DNA from: Nisaea sp.
Lineage (GTDB): Bacteria > Pseudomonadota > Alphaproteobacteria > Thalassobaculales > Thalassobaculaceae
Length of the DNA: 64,000 nucleotides
Assembly: GCF_017640745.1 (NCBI RefSeq)
Contig: NZ_JAEPQA010000020.1
Location: forward strand, 1-64,000
Reading direction: 5' to 3'
In this document: positions 26,838 through 36,919 of the stretch, piece by piece
Layout of the letters: each line of letters starts with the position of its first letter
Position numbering within the stretch: the first letter of the stretch is position 1
The notes under the pieces: model-generated
Told to the model about the DNA's origin: nothing
The model's database searches: none
Seen by the model: the letters and a program-made list of their open reading frames with translations, nothing else
Position numbers and translations under genes: made by a program

Positions 26838-27297
26838 GTCTTGCGACGGTCGCGCCGGCGGCGTCCCTCAAGGCAGCCGGGCCGGTCTCGAACACCGCGT
26901 TCGGCGCGCCGGCTGCCGCCCAGACCTTCCCATAGCCGAGCAGGTCTTCGTCCATCCAGGTCGCGACCGGGACAAGGTGTCCGATTGGGGCGACGCCGCC
27001 GATGGCGAACCCGGTGATCTCGCGCACCTCCTTCGGGTCGGCCCGCTCCAGAGGCTCTCCCGCCGCCGCGGCGGCTTTCGCTAGGTCGACCTGGTTGCAG
27101 CCGGAGACCAGCAGCAGTTTCAGCTCGCCGCTCTCCGCCCCCTTGAAGATCAGCGACTTCACGATCTGTCCGACCTCGCAGCCGCAGGCCGCTGCGGCCT
27201 CCTCGGCGGTCCGGGTCGATTCCGGCATGCGCAGGATTTCGGTGGCGAGACCGGCAGCTTCCGCTGCCGCTTTCACGCGATTGACGCTCTTGCTCAT
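26830..27297 (-). CDS. YbaK/EbsC-family aminoacyl-tRNA deacylase
   Basis: A 155-residue protein of the trans-editing fold, which hydrolyses mischarged tRNA (Cys- or Ala-tRNAPro in known members). Signature segments are CGCEVGQIVKSLIFKG (catalytic Lys), LVSGCNQVDLAKAAAAAGEP and TGFAIGGVAPIGH, close to the YbaK/ProX subgroup. Exact specificity is not readable. It starts 4 bp after the gcvP stop with AAGAAG just upstream, so it probably travels at the end of the gcvTHP transcript. Confidence 0.9.
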   Translation of the reverse strand: MSKSVNRVKAAAEAAGLATEILRMPESTRTAEEAAAACGCEVGQIVKSLIFKGAESGELKLLLVSGCNQVDLAKAAAAAGEPLERADPKEVREITGFAIGGVAPIGHLVPVATWMDEDLLGYGKVWAAAGAPNAVFETGPAALRDAAGATVARLS

Positions 27298-27301
27298 CTT
27301 C

Positions 27302-30199
27302 TTACTCTGCCGCGTCCTGATAGGCCTCGAGCGGCGGGCAGGAGCAGATCAGGTTCTTGTCCCCGTAGGCCTGGTCGATCCGGGCCACCGGCGGCCAGTA
27401 TTTCGCCTCGCGCAGGGACTTGACCGGGAAGGCGCCGCGTTCGCGGGAATACTTCCGGTCCCACTGGTCCGCCAGAAGGTCGGACGCGGTGTGCGGTGCG
27501 AAGGCGAGGGGGCTTTCCTCGTGGGTCAGCTTGCCCTCCTCGATCTCGCGGATCTCGCCGCGGATCGCGATCATCGCCTCGCAGAACCGTTCCAGCTCGG
27601 AGAGCGGCTCGCTCTCGGTCGGCTCGATCATCAGCGTGCCGGCGACCGGGAAAGACATGGTCGGGGCATGGAAACCGTAATCCATCAGCCGCTTGGCGAC
27701 ATCCTCGACGGTCACGCCGGTCGAGTCCTTCAGCGGGCGCAGATCGATGATGCATTCATGCGCGACGAGGCCCTTCTTGCCCTTGTAGAGCACCGGATAA
27801 TGCTCCTCGAGCCGGCGGGCGACGTAGTTCGCCGAAAGGATCGCCACCTCGGTCGCGCTGCGGAGGCCGTTGGCCCCCATCAGTTCGATATAGGACCAGG
27901 AGATCGGCAGGATGCCGGCGCTGCCATAGGGCGCCGCGCTGACCGGACCGATCGCGCTTTCCGGCGCGCCGAGCGTGCGGTGGCCGGGCAGGAACGGGGC
28001 GAGATGGGCGCCGACGCCGATCGGGCCGACACCGGGGCCGCCGCCGCCATGCGGGATGCAGAAGGTCTTGTGCAGGTTCAGGTGGCTGACGTCGGAGCCG
28101 AACTTGCCCGGCTTGCAGACGCCAACCATGGCGTTGAGGTTGGCGCCGTCCATATAGACCTGCCCGCCATGTTCGTGGATCAGGTCGCAGATCTCGGTGA
28201 TGGTCTCCTCGAAGACGCCGTGGGTCGAGGGATAGGTCACCATCAGCGCGGCGAGGCTGGCGCTGTGCTGCTCCGCCTTCGCCTTCAGGTCTTCCATGTC
28301 CACGTTGCCGTTCTCGTCGCATTTGACGACCACGACCTTCATGCCCGCCATCGCCGCGGAGGCCGGGTTGGTGCCGTGGGCCGAGCTCGGGATCAGGCAG
28401 ATGTTCCGTCCGCTATCGCCGCGGCTCTCGTGATAGGCGCGGATCGCCAGCAGGCCGGCATACTCGCCCTGCGAGCCGGCATTCGGCTGCAGAGAGACGG
28501 CGGCATAGCCGGTAATCTCCGCCAGCATCCGTTCCAGCTCCGAGATCATCTGGTGATAGCCCTCGACCTGGTCGCGCGGGGCGAAAGGATGGATGTCGGA
28601 GAAGGCGGCCCAGGTGACCGGGATCATCTCGGTGGTCGCGTTCAGCTTCATGGTGCAGGAGCCGAGCGGGATCATCGAGCGGTCGAGCGCGACGTCCTTG
28701 TCCGCGAGGCGGCGCAGATAGCGCAGCATCTCGGTCTCGGAATGGTAGGTGTTGAAGGCCGGGTGGGTGAGGAAATCGCTCTTGCGCAGCAGTTTCTCCG
28801 GCAGCGCGTCCGGCGTGCGGCCGGAGACTTCCTCGTAGGTCAGTTCCTTCATCGAATCGAAGGCCATCATGGCCCAGAGCCGCTCGACCAGTTCCTTCGT
28901 GCAGGTCTCGTCAAGCGAGATCCCGACCTTGTTGTCCTCGAAGATCCGCAGGTTCACGCCCTCGATCCGGGCCGCCTCGATGACGGAGCCGGTCCAGTCG
29001 CCGGTCTCGACGGTGATGGTGTCGAAGAAGCTGTCATGGGCGATCTTGTAGCCGAGATCGCGCAGACCCTGGGCGAGGATCGCTGTGCGGCGATGCACCC
29101 GCCGCCCGATTTTCCGCAGCCCGTCCGGCCCGTGATAGCAGGCATAGGCGGCGGCCATGACGGCGAGCAGGACCTGGGCCGTGCAGATGTTGCTGGTCGC
29201 CTTCTCGCGCCGGATATGCTGCTCGCGGGTCTGCAGCGCGAGGCGGTAGGCCTTGTCGCCGTTGCGGTCGACCGAGACGCCGACGATGCGGCCCGGGATC
29301 GAGCGCTTGTACTCGTCCTTGGTCGCGAAATAGGCGGCGTGCGGGCCGCCGAAGCCGAGCGGCACGCCGAAGCGCTGGCTGGTGCCGATGGCGACGTCGG
29401 CGCCGAATTCGCCCGGCGGGGTGAGCTGGGTCAGGGCGAGCAGGTCCGCCGCGACCACGGCGAGCGCGCCCTGGGCATGCGCCTTCTCGACGATGGCGGT
29501 ATAGTCCGCGACCGCGCCGTTGGTGTCCGGATACTGCAGCAGCACGGCGAAGGCGTCTTCCGGCAAGCCGTCGTTCTCGTTGCCGACGACAACGGAAACG
29601 CCGATCGGCTCGGCGCGGGTCTTCAGCACGTCGATGGTCTGCGGGTGACAGTTTTCGGAGGCAAAGAAGACCATGCCCTTGTTCTTCGAGGCCTTCTGGC
29701 AGAAGGCCATCGCTTCCGCCGCGGCAGTGCCCTCGTCGAGCAGGGAAGCGTTGGCGATCTCGAGCCCGGTCAGGTCGGCGATCATGGTCTGGAAGTTCAG
29801 CAGCATTTCCAGCCGGCCCTGGCTGATTTCCGGCTGGTAGGGTGTATAGGCCGTGTACCAGGCCGGGTTCTCCAGGATGTTGCGCTGGATCACCGCCGGG
29901 ACCCGGGTGCCGTAATATCCCATGCCGATCAGCGACCGGTTCAGGACGTTGTTGTTGGCATATTGCCTGAGCTTCTGCAGCACGGCGCTCTCTGTCTGGG
30001 CCGGCGGCAGTGCGAGCGGATCCTTGGAGCGGATCTTCGGCGGAACGGCATCGTCGATCAGGGCGTCGAGGCTCTCGTAGCCGAGGGCCTTCAGCATGAC
30101 CGACTGTTCTTCGGTGCTCGGACCGATATGGCGGCGGATGAACTCGTCGCTTTCTTCCTGCTCGGCAAAGGCCAGTCTGTTGTCCGTCATCGCGCTCAT
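27302..30199 (-). CDS. gcvP: Glycine dehydrogenase (decarboxylating), P-protein
   Basis: PLP enzyme of the glycine cleavage system: decarboxylates glycine and passes the aminomethyl group to lipoyl-GcvH. Single long-chain form of 965 residues, so both halves are fused. The N-terminus has ADRNLAFAEQ-like [20 protein letters not shown]; the PLP lysine is in [20 protein letters not shown]. Start ATG 30199 follows AAGGAG at good spacing; the longer reading to 30325 crosses the gcvH intergenic region. It is third in gcvT-gcvH-gcvP, 91 bp after gcvH. Confidence 0.96.
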   Translation of the reverse strand: MSAMTDNRLAFAEQEESDEFIRRHIGPSTEEQSVMLKALGYESLDALIDDAVPPKIRSKDPLALPPAQTESAVLQKLRQYANNNVLNRSLIGMGYYGTRVPAVIQRNILENPAWYTAYTPYQPEISQGRLEMLLNFQTMIADLTGLEIANASLLDEGTAAAEAMAFCQKASKNKGMVFFASENCHPQTIDVLKTRAEPIGVSVVVGNENDGLPEDAFAVLLQYPDTNGAVADYTAIVEKAHAQGALAVVAADLLALTQLTPPGEFGADVAIGTSQRFGVPLGFGGPHAAYFATKDEYKRSIPGRIVGVSVDRNGDKAYRLALQTREQHIRREKATSNICTAQVLLAVMAAAYACYHGPDGLRKIGRRVHRRTAILAQGLRDLGYKIAHDSFFDTITVETGDWTGSVIEAARIEGVNLRIFEDNKVGISLDETCTKELVERLWAMMAFDSMKELTYEEVSGRTPDALPEKLLRKSDFLTHPAFNTYHSETEMLRYLRRLADKDVALDRSMIPLGSCTMKLNATTEMIPVTWAAFSDIHPFAPRDQVEGYHQMISELERMLAEITGYAAVSLQPNAGSQGEYAGLLAIRAYHESRGDSGRNICLIPSSAHGTNPASAAMAGMKVVVVKCDENGNVDMEDLKAKAEQHSASLAALMVTYPSTHGVFEETITEICDLIHEHGGQVYMDGANLNAMVGVCKPGKFGSDVSHLNLHKTFCIPHGGGGPGVGPIGVGAHLAPFLPGHRTLGAPESAIGPVSAAPYGSAGILPISWSYIELMGANGLRSATEVAILSANYVARRLEEHYPVLYKGKKGLVAHECIIDLRPLKDSTGVTVEDVAKRLMDYGFHAPTMSFPVAGTLMIEPTESEPLSELERFCEAMIAIRGEIREIEEGKLTHEESPLAFAPHTASDLLADQWDRKYSRERGAFPVKSLREAKYWPPVARIDQAYGDKNLICSCPPLEAYQDAAE

Positions 30200-30290
30200 C
30201 GCGTCTGCTCCTTCCGGCCCCGGGGCCGTGCGTCGTTCTTTGCTTTGTTGGGGCGCGGCCAGTTCCTCTCCGGAAGACCGCGCCCGTGGA

Positions 30291-30662
30291 TCAGGCCTCG
30301 GTGTGGGCCTTGTAGGCGTCCGCATCCATAAGGGCGTCGAACTCGGCCTTGTCGGAGATCTTGATCTTGTAGAACCAGGCCGCGCCCTCGGGATCGCTGT
30401 TCACCAGATCCGGCGTGTCGGCGAGCGCGTCGTTCGCCTCGACGACCTCGCCGGCGCAGGGGGCATAGAGCTCGCTCGCGGCCTTCACGGATTCGACCAC
30501 GGCGGTCTCGTCGCCCTTGGACACGGTCTTGCCGACGTCCGGAACCTCGACGAAGACCACCTCGCCGAGTTGTTCCTGGGCGAAGTCGGTGATCCCGACG
30601 GTGCCGATCTCGCCGTCGAGATCGATCCATTCATGGTCTTCGGTATAGCGACGCTCGCTCAT
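30291..30662 (-). CDS. gcvH: Glycine cleavage system H protein
   Basis: Lipoyl carrier protein shuttling the aminomethyl group between GcvP, GcvT and lipoamide dehydrogenase. The 123 residues begin [20 protein letters not shown] and carry the lipoyl-lysine in [15 protein letters not shown]; the tail [12 protein letters not shown] is typical. The ATG at 30662 is preceded by GAGGGGAA; a longer upstream reading into the gcvT gap is not supported. It sits 28 bp after gcvT. No lipoamide dehydrogenase gene lies nearby. Confidence 0.96.
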   Translation of the reverse strand: MSERRYTEDHEWIDLDGEIGTVGITDFAQEQLGEVVFVEVPDVGKTVSKGDETAVVESVKAASELYAPCAGEVVEANDALADTPDLVNSDPEGAAWFYKIKISDKAEFDALMDADAYKAHTEA

Positions 30663-30690
30663 CTCTCTGTTCCCCTCGGGTGCTTTGTTT

Positions 30691-31788
30691 TCAACGTTTG
30701 TAGCCGTTCGGGACGAACGGCATCTTGGCAGTCCTGGCCGGCAGGGCTTTGCCCCGAACGACCACATTTACGGCGCTTCCGGCGGCGGCATGCTCCGACG
30801 TCACGTAGCCCATCGCGACCGGCGCCTCGAGGCTCGGCCCGAAGCCGCCGCTGGTGATGGAGCCGATGGTCGTGCCGTCCGGCGCCTGGATTTCTGTGCC
30901 CTCGCGGGCCGGGGCGCGGCCTTCGGGCAGGATGCCGACGCGCTTGCGGGCCGTGCCCTCGGCGATCTGTTTCAGGATGATATCGGCGCCCGGGAAGCCG
31001 CCTTCGGCGCGCCGGCGCTTGCCGATCGACCAGGTCAGCGCGGCCTCGACCGGGGTCGTGGTCTCGTCGATATCGTGGCCGTAGAGGCAGAGCCCGGCTT
31101 CGAGGCGCAGCGAATCGCGCGCGCCGAGGCCGATCGCCTCGACGTCGTTCTGCGCCAGCAGCTTGCGGGCGAGCGCCTCGGCCTGATCCGTCGGAACCGA
31201 GATCTCGTAGCCGTCCTCGCCGGTATAGCCGGAGCGGGTGACGAAGCAGGCAGCGCCGTCGATATCCATCTCCATGCCGGTCATGAAGGTGAGGGCGGCC
31301 GCCGCGGGCGCGAGGGCGGAGAGCGCCATCTCGGCGCCGGGGCCCTGCAGGGCGATCAGGGCGCGGTCCTCCAGCACCTCGATGTCGGAGGAAAGGTGCG
31401 CGCGCATGTGGCGGATGTCGGCTGCCTTGCAGGCCGCGTTGACGACGACCATCAGACCGTTCTCGATCCGGCAGACCATCAGGTCGTCGAGAATGCCGCC
31501 CGCCTCGTTGGTGAACATGCTGTAGCGCATCTGCCCGTGGCCGAGCCCGTCGAGATCGCCCGGCACCAGCCGTTCGAGATCGCGCGCCGCGTCGGGGCCG
31601 GTCAGCTTCACCTGGCCCATATGGGAAACGTCGAAGAGGCCGGCCTTGGTACGGGTGTGCAGATGCTCCGCCTTGACGCCCATCGGGTACTGCACCGGCA
31701 TGTCGTAGCCGGCGAAAGGCACCATCTTGGCGCCGAGCTCGACATGCAGGTCGTAAAGGGGAGTCTTCAAGAGGTCGGTATCGGCCAT
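30691..31788 (-). CDS. gcvT: Aminomethyltransferase, T-protein
   Basis: Transfers the one-carbon unit from the H-protein to tetrahydrofolate, releasing ammonia and giving 5,10-methylene-THF. The 365 residues contain [47 protein letters not shown] and [18 protein letters not shown], standard GcvT blocks with the folate-binding acidic residues. It is the first gene behind the glycine riboswitch; CGGAGAG precedes the ATG. The fold also occurs in three other proteins of this window (36920-39337, 58649-59251 and 59244-62255). Confidence 0.97.
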   Translation of the reverse strand: MADTDLLKTPLYDLHVELGAKMVPFAGYDMPVQYPMGVKAEHLHTRTKAGLFDVSHMGQVKLTGPDAARDLERLVPGDLDGLGHGQMRYSMFTNEAGGILDDLMVCRIENGLMVVVNAACKAADIRHMRAHLSSDIEVLEDRALIALQGPGAEMALSALAPAAAALTFMTGMEMDIDGAACFVTRSGYTGEDGYEISVPTDQAEALARKLLAQNDVEAIGLGARDSLRLEAGLCLYGHDIDETTTPVEAALTWSIGKRRRAEGGFPGADIILKQIAEGTARKRVGILPEGRAPAREGTEIQAPDGTTIGSITSGGFGPSLEAPVAMGYVTSEHAAAGSAVNVVVRGKALPARTAKMPFVPNGYKR

Positions 31789-31795
31789 AAATCTC

Positions 31796-31831
31796 TCCGG
31801 TCAGCGTAAGGCATCCCGGCGAAATGCCGGA
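31796..31831 (-). promoter_or_regulatory. Expression platform of the glycine riboswitch
   Basis: On the minus strand CCGGC-ATTTC-GCCGG (31816-31830) forms a hairpin between the second aptamer and the Shine-Dalgarno. The same TCCGG (31827-31831) can instead pair with CCGGA (31796-31800), which is part of the ribosome-binding site of gcvT. The two pairings exclude each other, suggesting translational control. Inferred from base complementarity only. Confidence 0.5.
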
Positions 31832-31837
31832 ACCAGC

Positions 31838-32024
31838 CCCCTCTGTCGCTAACCTGAGAGATTCACCCGGCGAACTCTGTGCCGGGCTTTCACCGTGGGT
31901 GAGGCGGTTTCCCGCCTACTTTCCAGATTTTCCTCGCCTCGAAGTCCTTTTGCCTGAGAGTTTCCGGGGGCGGTTGCTCCTTCGGCGCCGGCCCAAACGC
32001 TAGAAGCGGGCCGGTCTCTCCCTC
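31838..32024 (-). promoter_or_regulatory. Tandem glycine riboswitch upstream of gcvT
   Basis: Read on the minus strand, the first aptamer (about 32024-31930) has GGGAGAGACCGGCCCGC, the conserved junction CGCCGAAGGAGCAACC and CTCTCAGGCAAAAGGAC. The second (about 31927-31838) has GGAAAGTAGGCGGGAAACCG, CACGGTGAAAGCCCGG and CTCTCAGGTTAGCGACAGAG. This is the classic two-aptamer architecture that switches gcv operons on when glycine is high. It lies about 50 bp before the gcvT start. Confidence 0.93.
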
Positions 32025-32082
32025 GAGGGTCGTCGGTAGTCGCGAAACCATATGCTCGCGACGGAGAAAAGAAAAGGGGGCT

Positions 32083-32625
32083 CTAGCGCCGCTGCCGCCG
32101 ATTGTAGGCGAGCTGCTCCGGCGTCAGCTGGAAGCCGATCAGGACACGGTAGCGGTTCAGGGTCAGCTTGTCCGCCGTGTAGGGGATCCGCGGCGCGAAC
32201 TCGTCGGTGATGGCGACGCGGCGCAGGTTGCCCTTGAAGGGCAGGGTGTTGCTGAAGGTTTCCTTGGCGATGACCGCGCCGGTCTCGTCGGCGATGGCGA
32301 GGAAATAGGTGACTTCCGCCTGGTTGTTCCGGTTCGCAGGCCCGCGCGTGGCGACGACCTGGAAGGCGACGTCCATCACCAGCTCGTTCTTCTCGAAATT
32401 GCAGATAGCGGTGAGGCCGCCAAGGCGGGCATCGAAGCGGACGTCTGTCAGGTCGCCGACCGCGCCGTCGGCGAAGGCCGTCATATGATCGAGATCGCTG
32501 ACGAAATCGGTCTTCGGGCACCCCGGCGGCGGGCCCTTGTCCGAGGAGCAGGCCGCAACAAGGGCCAGCAGCGCCACCGGGAGCGCGATGCGGGTCACGA
32601 AGCGGAGACGCGGACGAGAAAACAT
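32083..32625 (-). CDS. Putative outer-membrane or periplasmic lipoprotein
   Basis: A 180-residue protein starting at ATG 32625 with the lipoprotein signal [20 protein letters not shown], lipobox LVAAC. The mature domain has [20 protein letters not shown], a beta-rich core ([34 protein letters not shown]) and a C-terminal [21 protein letters not shown] recognise this as a widespread alphaproteobacterial lipoprotein of unknown role but cannot name it. No strong Shine-Dalgarno is visible. It is divergent from ispH and downstream of the riboswitch leader. Confidence 0.78.
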   Translation of the reverse strand: MFSRPRLRFVTRIALPVALLALVAACSSDKGPPPGCPKTDFVSDLDHMTAFADGAVGDLTDVRFDARLGGLTAICNFEKNELVMDVAFQVVATRGPANRNNQAEVTYFLAIADETGAVIAKETFSNTLPFKGNLRRVAITDEFAPRIPYTADKLTLNRYRVLIGFQLTPEQLAYNRRQRR

Positions 32626-32761
32626 GGAGCCAGCTCTGTCAGGGTTGAAACGCGGCCACACTAACCGTTTCACTCCATGCTCGCAAATGGCCTGGAGCCT
32701 CCTCGGCGGCATGGCCTGTCTTCTATGGACAAGTTCCGGAAGAGGGACTACATCGCGAGGC

Positions 32762-33706
32762 ATGACCCGAGCCGATCTCACCATCTTGCTGGCTACGCCG
32801 CGCGGATTCTGTGCCGGTGTGGACCGCGCCATCCAGATTGTCGAGCGCAGCCTCGAGAAATACGGGGCGCCGGTCTATGTGCGGCACGAGATCGTGCATA
32901 ACCGCTACGTGGTCGAGGGCCTGGAAAAGAAAGGCGCGATCTTCGTCGAGGAACTGGACCAGGTTCCGGTCGATGCGCCGGTGGTGTTCAGCGCCCACGG
33001 CGTGCCGAAATCTGTCCCGGCCGAGGCGGAGCGGCGCAAGATGGTCTATCTCGACGCCACCTGCCCGCTGGTCAGCAAGGTGCATCTCGAGGCCGAGCGG
33101 CATCTGAAGCAGGGCCGCCATATCGTGCTGATCGGCCATGCGGGGCACCCCGAAGTGATCGGCACCATGGGCCAGGTGCCCGAGGGCACGATCACGCTGG
33201 TCGAGACCCGCGCGGACGCCGAGACGGTCACATTCGAGGGCGATCCGGATCTCGCCTTCATCACCCAGACGACGCTCTCGGTGGACGACACGGCGGAGAT
33301 CGTCTCGGTGCTGCAGAGCCGCTTTCCGAAGATGGTCGCGCCGGCCAAGGAAGATATCTGCTACGCCACCACCAACCGCCAGGAAGCGGTGAAGGCGATT
33401 GCCGAGCGCTGCGACGGGATGGTCGTGATCGGCGCGCCGAACTCCTCCAACTCCAAGAGACTGGTCGAGGTCGCCAGAACCCGAGGTTGCGAGAAGGCGC
33501 TGCTGATCCAGCGCGCCACCGACATCGACTGGGACTGGATGTCGGACGTCTCCGTGCTCGGCATCACCGCGGGCGCCTCGGCGCCCGAAGTTCTGGTCGA
33601 CGAGGTGATCGAGGCCTGCCGGGCGCAGCGGAACGTCACCATCGAGGAAGTCACCGTCGCCCGCGAGGACGTCCGTTTCAAGCTGCCCCGCGAACTGGCG
33701 AGTTGA
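32762..33706 (+). CDS. ispH: 4-hydroxy-3-methylbut-2-enyl diphosphate reductase
   Basis: Last step of the MEP pathway, making IPP and DMAPP with a [4Fe-4S] cluster. The three cluster cysteines are in [29 protein letters not shown] and [27 protein letters not shown] near the end is family-typical. The 314-residue start at ATG 32762 was chosen over upstream in-frame codons, which lie in the divergent promoter region. It heads a plus-strand group with thrB and rnhA, 4 bp before thrB. Confidence 0.96.
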   Translation: MTRADLTILLATPRGFCAGVDRAIQIVERSLEKYGAPVYVRHEIVHNRYVVEGLEKKGAIFVEELDQVPVDAPVVFSAHGVPKSVPAEAERRKMVYLDATCPLVSKVHLEAERHLKQGRHIVLIGHAGHPEVIGTMGQVPEGTITLVETRADAETVTFEGDPDLAFITQTTLSVDDTAEIVSVLQSRFPKMVAPAKEDICYATTNRQEAVKAIAERCDGMVVIGAPNSSNSKRLVEVARTRGCEKALLIQRATDIDWDWMSDVSVLGITAGASAPEVLVDEVIEACRAQRNVTIEEVTVAREDVRFKLPRELAS

Positions 33707-33710
33707 CCCC

Positions 33711-34670
33711 GTGGCCGTCTATACCTCCGTTTCCGACGAGGATCTCGCGTCCTTCCTGAAGACCTACGATATCGGCGAGCCGATCTCCTTCGCAGGGATC
33801 GCCGAGGGGGTCGAGAATTCGAACTTCATGGTCCGGACGACGACGGGCACCTACATCCTGACGCTCTACGAGAAGCGGGTTAATCCGGACGATCTGCCCT
33901 TCTTCCTCAATCTGATGGACCACCTCTCGGCCAAGGGTCTGTCGTGCCCGCAGCCGGTGCGCGCCCGCTCCGGCACGGTGCTCGGCACGCTGAACGGCCG
34001 GCCGGCGGCGGTGGTGACCTTTCTCGACGGTGTCTGGCATCGCAAGGTGACGCCCGCGCACTGCCACGCGCTCGGCGGCGAGCTTGCCCGCATGCATGCG
34101 CTCGGCGCAGATTTCTCGATGGTGCGGGAGAATAATCTCTCCGTCTCCTCCTGGCGCCCGCTGCTCGAATCCTGCGGTCCGCAGTCGGACGAGGTGAAGG
34201 CCGGGCTCTATGCCTTTCTCGAGGCAGAGATCGACTTTCTGGAGAAGAACTGGCCGAAGGACCTGCCGCGCGGTGTGGTCCATGCCGATCTTTTCCCGGA
34301 CAATGTCTTCTTCCTCGGCGACAGGCTGTCGGGCTTCATCGACTTCTATTTCGCCTGCACCGACATGCTGGTCTACGACCTCGCGATCTGCCTCAACGCC
34401 TGGTGCTTCGAGACCGACGGCAGCTTCAACGTGACCAAGGCGCGGCAGATGATCTCGTCCTACGACGCGGTCCGCAAACTCTCGAAAGCCGAACTGGACG
34501 CGCTTCCGGTGCTCGCCCGCGGCTCCGCCACGCGCTTCCTGCTGACCCGGCTCTATGACTGGATCAATCACCCGGAAGGCGCTTTCGTGAAGCCGAAGGA
34601 CCCGATGGAATATCACCGCAAGCTGAGCTTCCATCAGACCGTCTCCTCGAGCGCGGGTTACGGCATCTGA
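33711..34670 (+). CDS. thrB: Homoserine kinase, APH-like type
   Basis: Phosphorylates homoserine on the way to threonine. The alphaproteobacterial form is an aminoglycoside-phosphotransferase-like kinase rather than a GHMP kinase: 319 residues with [20 protein letters not shown] (ATP loop), catalytic [16 protein letters not shown] and metal-binding [19 protein letters not shown]. The GTG start follows ispH by 4 bp; the stop overlaps rnhA by 1 bp. The ispH-thrB-rnhA order is common in alphaproteobacteria. Confidence 0.94.
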   Translation: MAVYTSVSDEDLASFLKTYDIGEPISFAGIAEGVENSNFMVRTTTGTYILTLYEKRVNPDDLPFFLNLMDHLSAKGLSCPQPVRARSGTVLGTLNGRPAAVVTFLDGVWHRKVTPAHCHALGGELARMHALGADFSMVRENNLSVSSWRPLLESCGPQSDEVKAGLYAFLEAEIDFLEKNWPKDLPRGVVHADLFPDNVFFLGDRLSGFIDFYFACTDMLVYDLAICLNAWCFETDGSFNVTKARQMISSYDAVRKLSKAELDALPVLARGSATRFLLTRLYDWINHPEGAFVKPKDPMEYHRKLSFHQTVSSSAGYGI

Positions 34671-35101
34671 TGGCGTCCAAGAGAGTCGAGATCTTCACGG
34701 ACGGTGCCTGCAGCGGCAATCCCGGACCGGGCGGCTGGGGCGCGATCCTGCGCTACGGCGAGGCGGAGAAGGAACTCTCCGGCGGCGAGAAGGAAACCAC
34801 CAACAACCGCATGGAGCTGATGGCGGCGATCACCGCGCTGGAGACGCTGACCCGTCCTATGCATGTCGATCTCTATACCGACAGCACCTATGTCCGCGAC
34901 GGTATCACCAAGTGGATCCACGGCTGGAAGAAGCGCGACTGGCGCACCGCCGACAAGAAGCCGGTGAAGAACGTGGAGCTCTGGCAGCGGCTCGAAGCCG
35001 CCTGCGGACGGCACGAGATCGATTGGCACTGGGTCAAGGGCCATGCCGGCCACCCGGAGAACGAGCGCGCGGACGAACTGGCCCGCCTGGCCATACCGTG
35101 A
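34670..35101 (+). CDS. rnhA: Ribonuclease HI
   Basis: Cuts the RNA strand of RNA-DNA hybrids. The 143 residues have the four-carboxylate active site: D in [18 protein letters not shown] in [11 protein letters not shown] in [11 protein letters not shown] and the C-terminal D in [13 protein letters not shown], plus the conserved H in VKGHAGHPE. Length and sequence are standard. It starts in the thrB stop and overlaps the transporter start. Confidence 0.96.
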   Translation: MASKRVEIFTDGACSGNPGPGGWGAILRYGEAEKELSGGEKETTNNRMELMAAITALETLTRPMHVDLYTDSTYVRDGITKWIHGWKKRDWRTADKKPVKNVELWQRLEAACGRHEIDWHWVKGHAGHPENERADELARLAIP

Positions 35102-36300
35102 GCGCCACTGCCGTTGAGAAAACCCGCTGGGACATCGTGACCCTCGCGGTCCTGGCTGGCGTCGTTTCCGCGCTGCAGGTCGGCAAGGTGCCGCCGGCGC
35201 TGCCGGAACTGCGTGCCGATCTCGGGTTGTCGCTGGTCGGCGGCGGCTGGCTCGCATCGCTTCTGCATGTCTTCGCGGCTGTCCTTGCCATCGGCATGAG
35301 CATGGCGACGGACCGGGTCGGACCGGCGCGCCTTCTGGTCTGGGCGATGCTGATCATGGCGGCGGGGTCAGCCCTTGGCGTCCTCTCCGGCTCGGCGGCT
35401 TTGCTGTTCGCCGGTCGTGCGCTCGAAAGTCTCGGGTTCCTCGCCACCTCGATCGCCGCGCCGACCCTGATCGTCGCGGCGTCCCGCCCGCGGGACCGTT
35501 CCCTCGCACTCGGCTACTGGTCGGCCTATTTCCCGGTCGGCGCGGCCATCGCCATGGTCGCCGCACCGGTCTTTCTCGGCGAATGGGGCTGGCGCGGGCT
35601 CTGGTTCGCCGACTCGGTCATCTGCATCGCCATGGCTCTGTTTCTCTGGATCATGGTCCGGCCGGGGCGCTGGTCCGGAGTCCCGCAGCCGCACCGTGGC
35701 CGTGGTCTCCGCGACGTCCTCCAGACGCTGCGGCTGCCTGCGCCCTATCTCTTCGCGCTCGCCTTCTTCTTCTATGCCTGCGCGGTCTTCGCCCTGATGA
35801 CCTGGATGCCGACCTTCCTGATCGAGCGGCTTGGCTATTCGCTCGAGCGCGCAGCGCTGCTGGGGGCACTCGTCGTACTGGTCAACGTGGTCGGCAATCT
35901 CGGGGCGGCCTGGCTGATGCATCGCGGCCTGCCCCGCTGGGTCATCATCGCGATCAGCTTCCTCGGCGCGATCGGGACGGCATGGTTCGTCTTTGCCGGA
36001 AGCGCGCCGGATCTGCTCCGCGTGCCCGCCGCTGTGGCGATGTCCTGCATCTGCGGCGTGCTGCCGGCGGCCTGCCTCGCCGGCGCGCCGGCTCATGCCC
36101 GGAACGCCACCGAGGTCGCGACCTGCAGCGGCGTCGTGGTGCATGGCTCCAATCTCGGCAACCTGCTGGCGGCGCCGATCTTCGCGACCGTGGTGACCTA
36201 TTTCGGCGGCTGGTCCAACGGCCATCTGCCGATGATCGGCGTCGGCCTCCTCGGCCTGCTGGTTGCCGCCGCCGTGCGCTCGGTCGACCGGGTGCGTTAG
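35098..36300 (+). CDS. Major facilitator superfamily transporter
   Basis: A 400-residue inner-membrane carrier with about 12 hydrophobic helices in two six-helix halves, for example [40 protein letters not shown] and [20 protein letters not shown]. The first-half loop reads STATDRVGP-like [14 protein letters not shown]. The GTG start lies across the rnhA stop (4-bp overlap). The cargo cannot be inferred; similar CynX/NarK-like carriers move small anions or act as drug exporters. Ends 10 bp from the convergent SRPBCC gene. Confidence 0.85.
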   Translation: MSATAVEKTRWDIVTLAVLAGVVSALQVGKVPPALPELRADLGLSLVGGGWLASLLHVFAAVLAIGMSMATDRVGPARLLVWAMLIMAAGSALGVLSGSAALLFAGRALESLGFLATSIAAPTLIVAASRPRDRSLALGYWSAYFPVGAAIAMVAAPVFLGEWGWRGLWFADSVICIAMALFLWIMVRPGRWSGVPQPHRGRGLRDVLQTLRLPAPYLFALAFFFYACAVFALMTWMPTFLIERLGYSLERAALLGALVVLVNVVGNLGAAWLMHRGLPRWVIIAISFLGAIGTAWFVFAGSAPDLLRVPAAVAMSCICGVLPAACLAGAPAHARNATEVATCSGVVVHGSNLGNLLAAPIFATVVTYFGGWSNGHLPMIGVGLLGLLVAAAVRSVDRVR

Positions 36301-36309
36301 GGGCTTCTG

Positions 36310-36726
36310 CTAGCCGGCGCCGAACCGCTCCACCAGCGCATCGAAGCCGCTCTTGTAGATGAACTTCACGATCCCGGCCGCCTTCTCCTCGCGTCCCTCG
36401 TCCGGGGCGAAGGCTGAATGCCAGCGCACGACCGAACCGCCGCCCGTATCCTCGACGCTCATCCAGGCGGAGTAGTTCTCCATCGGGAAGGGCTTGCCGA
36501 CAATGGCATAGCGCATGCGCCGGCCGTCCTCGTCGCGCTCGAGCTGGACCTCGTCGAAGACCGGCCCGCCATTGGCACTGTGGACCCGCCGGATCCCGCC
36601 CGCGCCGATCGCCTCGGTCCGGTCGACCGCCGGATGCCACTGGTGGATATTGAGGAAATCCCCGACCACGGCCCAGACATCGGCCGCCGGTGCCGCAAGT
36701 TTCACACTCATATCGACTGTCGCCAT
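36310..36726 (-). CDS. SRPBCC-family (START-like) protein
   Basis: A 138-residue polyketide-cyclase/dehydratase-like protein with a hydrophobic ligand cavity. Visible blocks: ATVDMSVKLAAPAADVWAVV, WHPAVDRTEAIGAGGIRRVH, and the C-terminal helix EEKAAGIVKFIYKSGFDALV. Start at ATG 36726 with GGAGGAG upstream, rather than a TTG/CTG-type codon 7 residues earlier. The ligand is unknown. It is next to a transporter but opposite in strand, so no operon clue. Confidence 0.85.
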   Translation of the reverse strand: MATVDMSVKLAAPAADVWAVVGDFLNIHQWHPAVDRTEAIGAGGIRRVHSANGGPVFDEVQLERDEDGRRMRYAIVGKPFPMENYSAWMSVEDTGGGSVVRWHSAFAPDEGREEKAAGIVKFIYKSGFDALVERFGAG

Positions 36727-36919
36727 GATCTCCTCCCGCGACTGCAATCGGTGTCAGGGTACCTGCCGAAGCGCTTCGGGCAAAGCCCCGCGGCCGATCC
36801 GGGTAATGCTCCAATTGCGACGCGGGGGGCGGGGCCTTTGTCGCCGTGCGGCTCGCCTCTTCGGTGCGGACCTGTTCGACTAATCCCTGCATGAGAAAGC
36901 GGGGCAGGGGAGACGCGTC

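Noticed and set aside
27002-30331. Long plus-strand open frame (1109 codons) across gcvP
   Set aside because: It is the antisense image of gcvP, which shows full family motifs. High GC at third positions keeps the opposite strand open, and the product lacks any recognisable domain.
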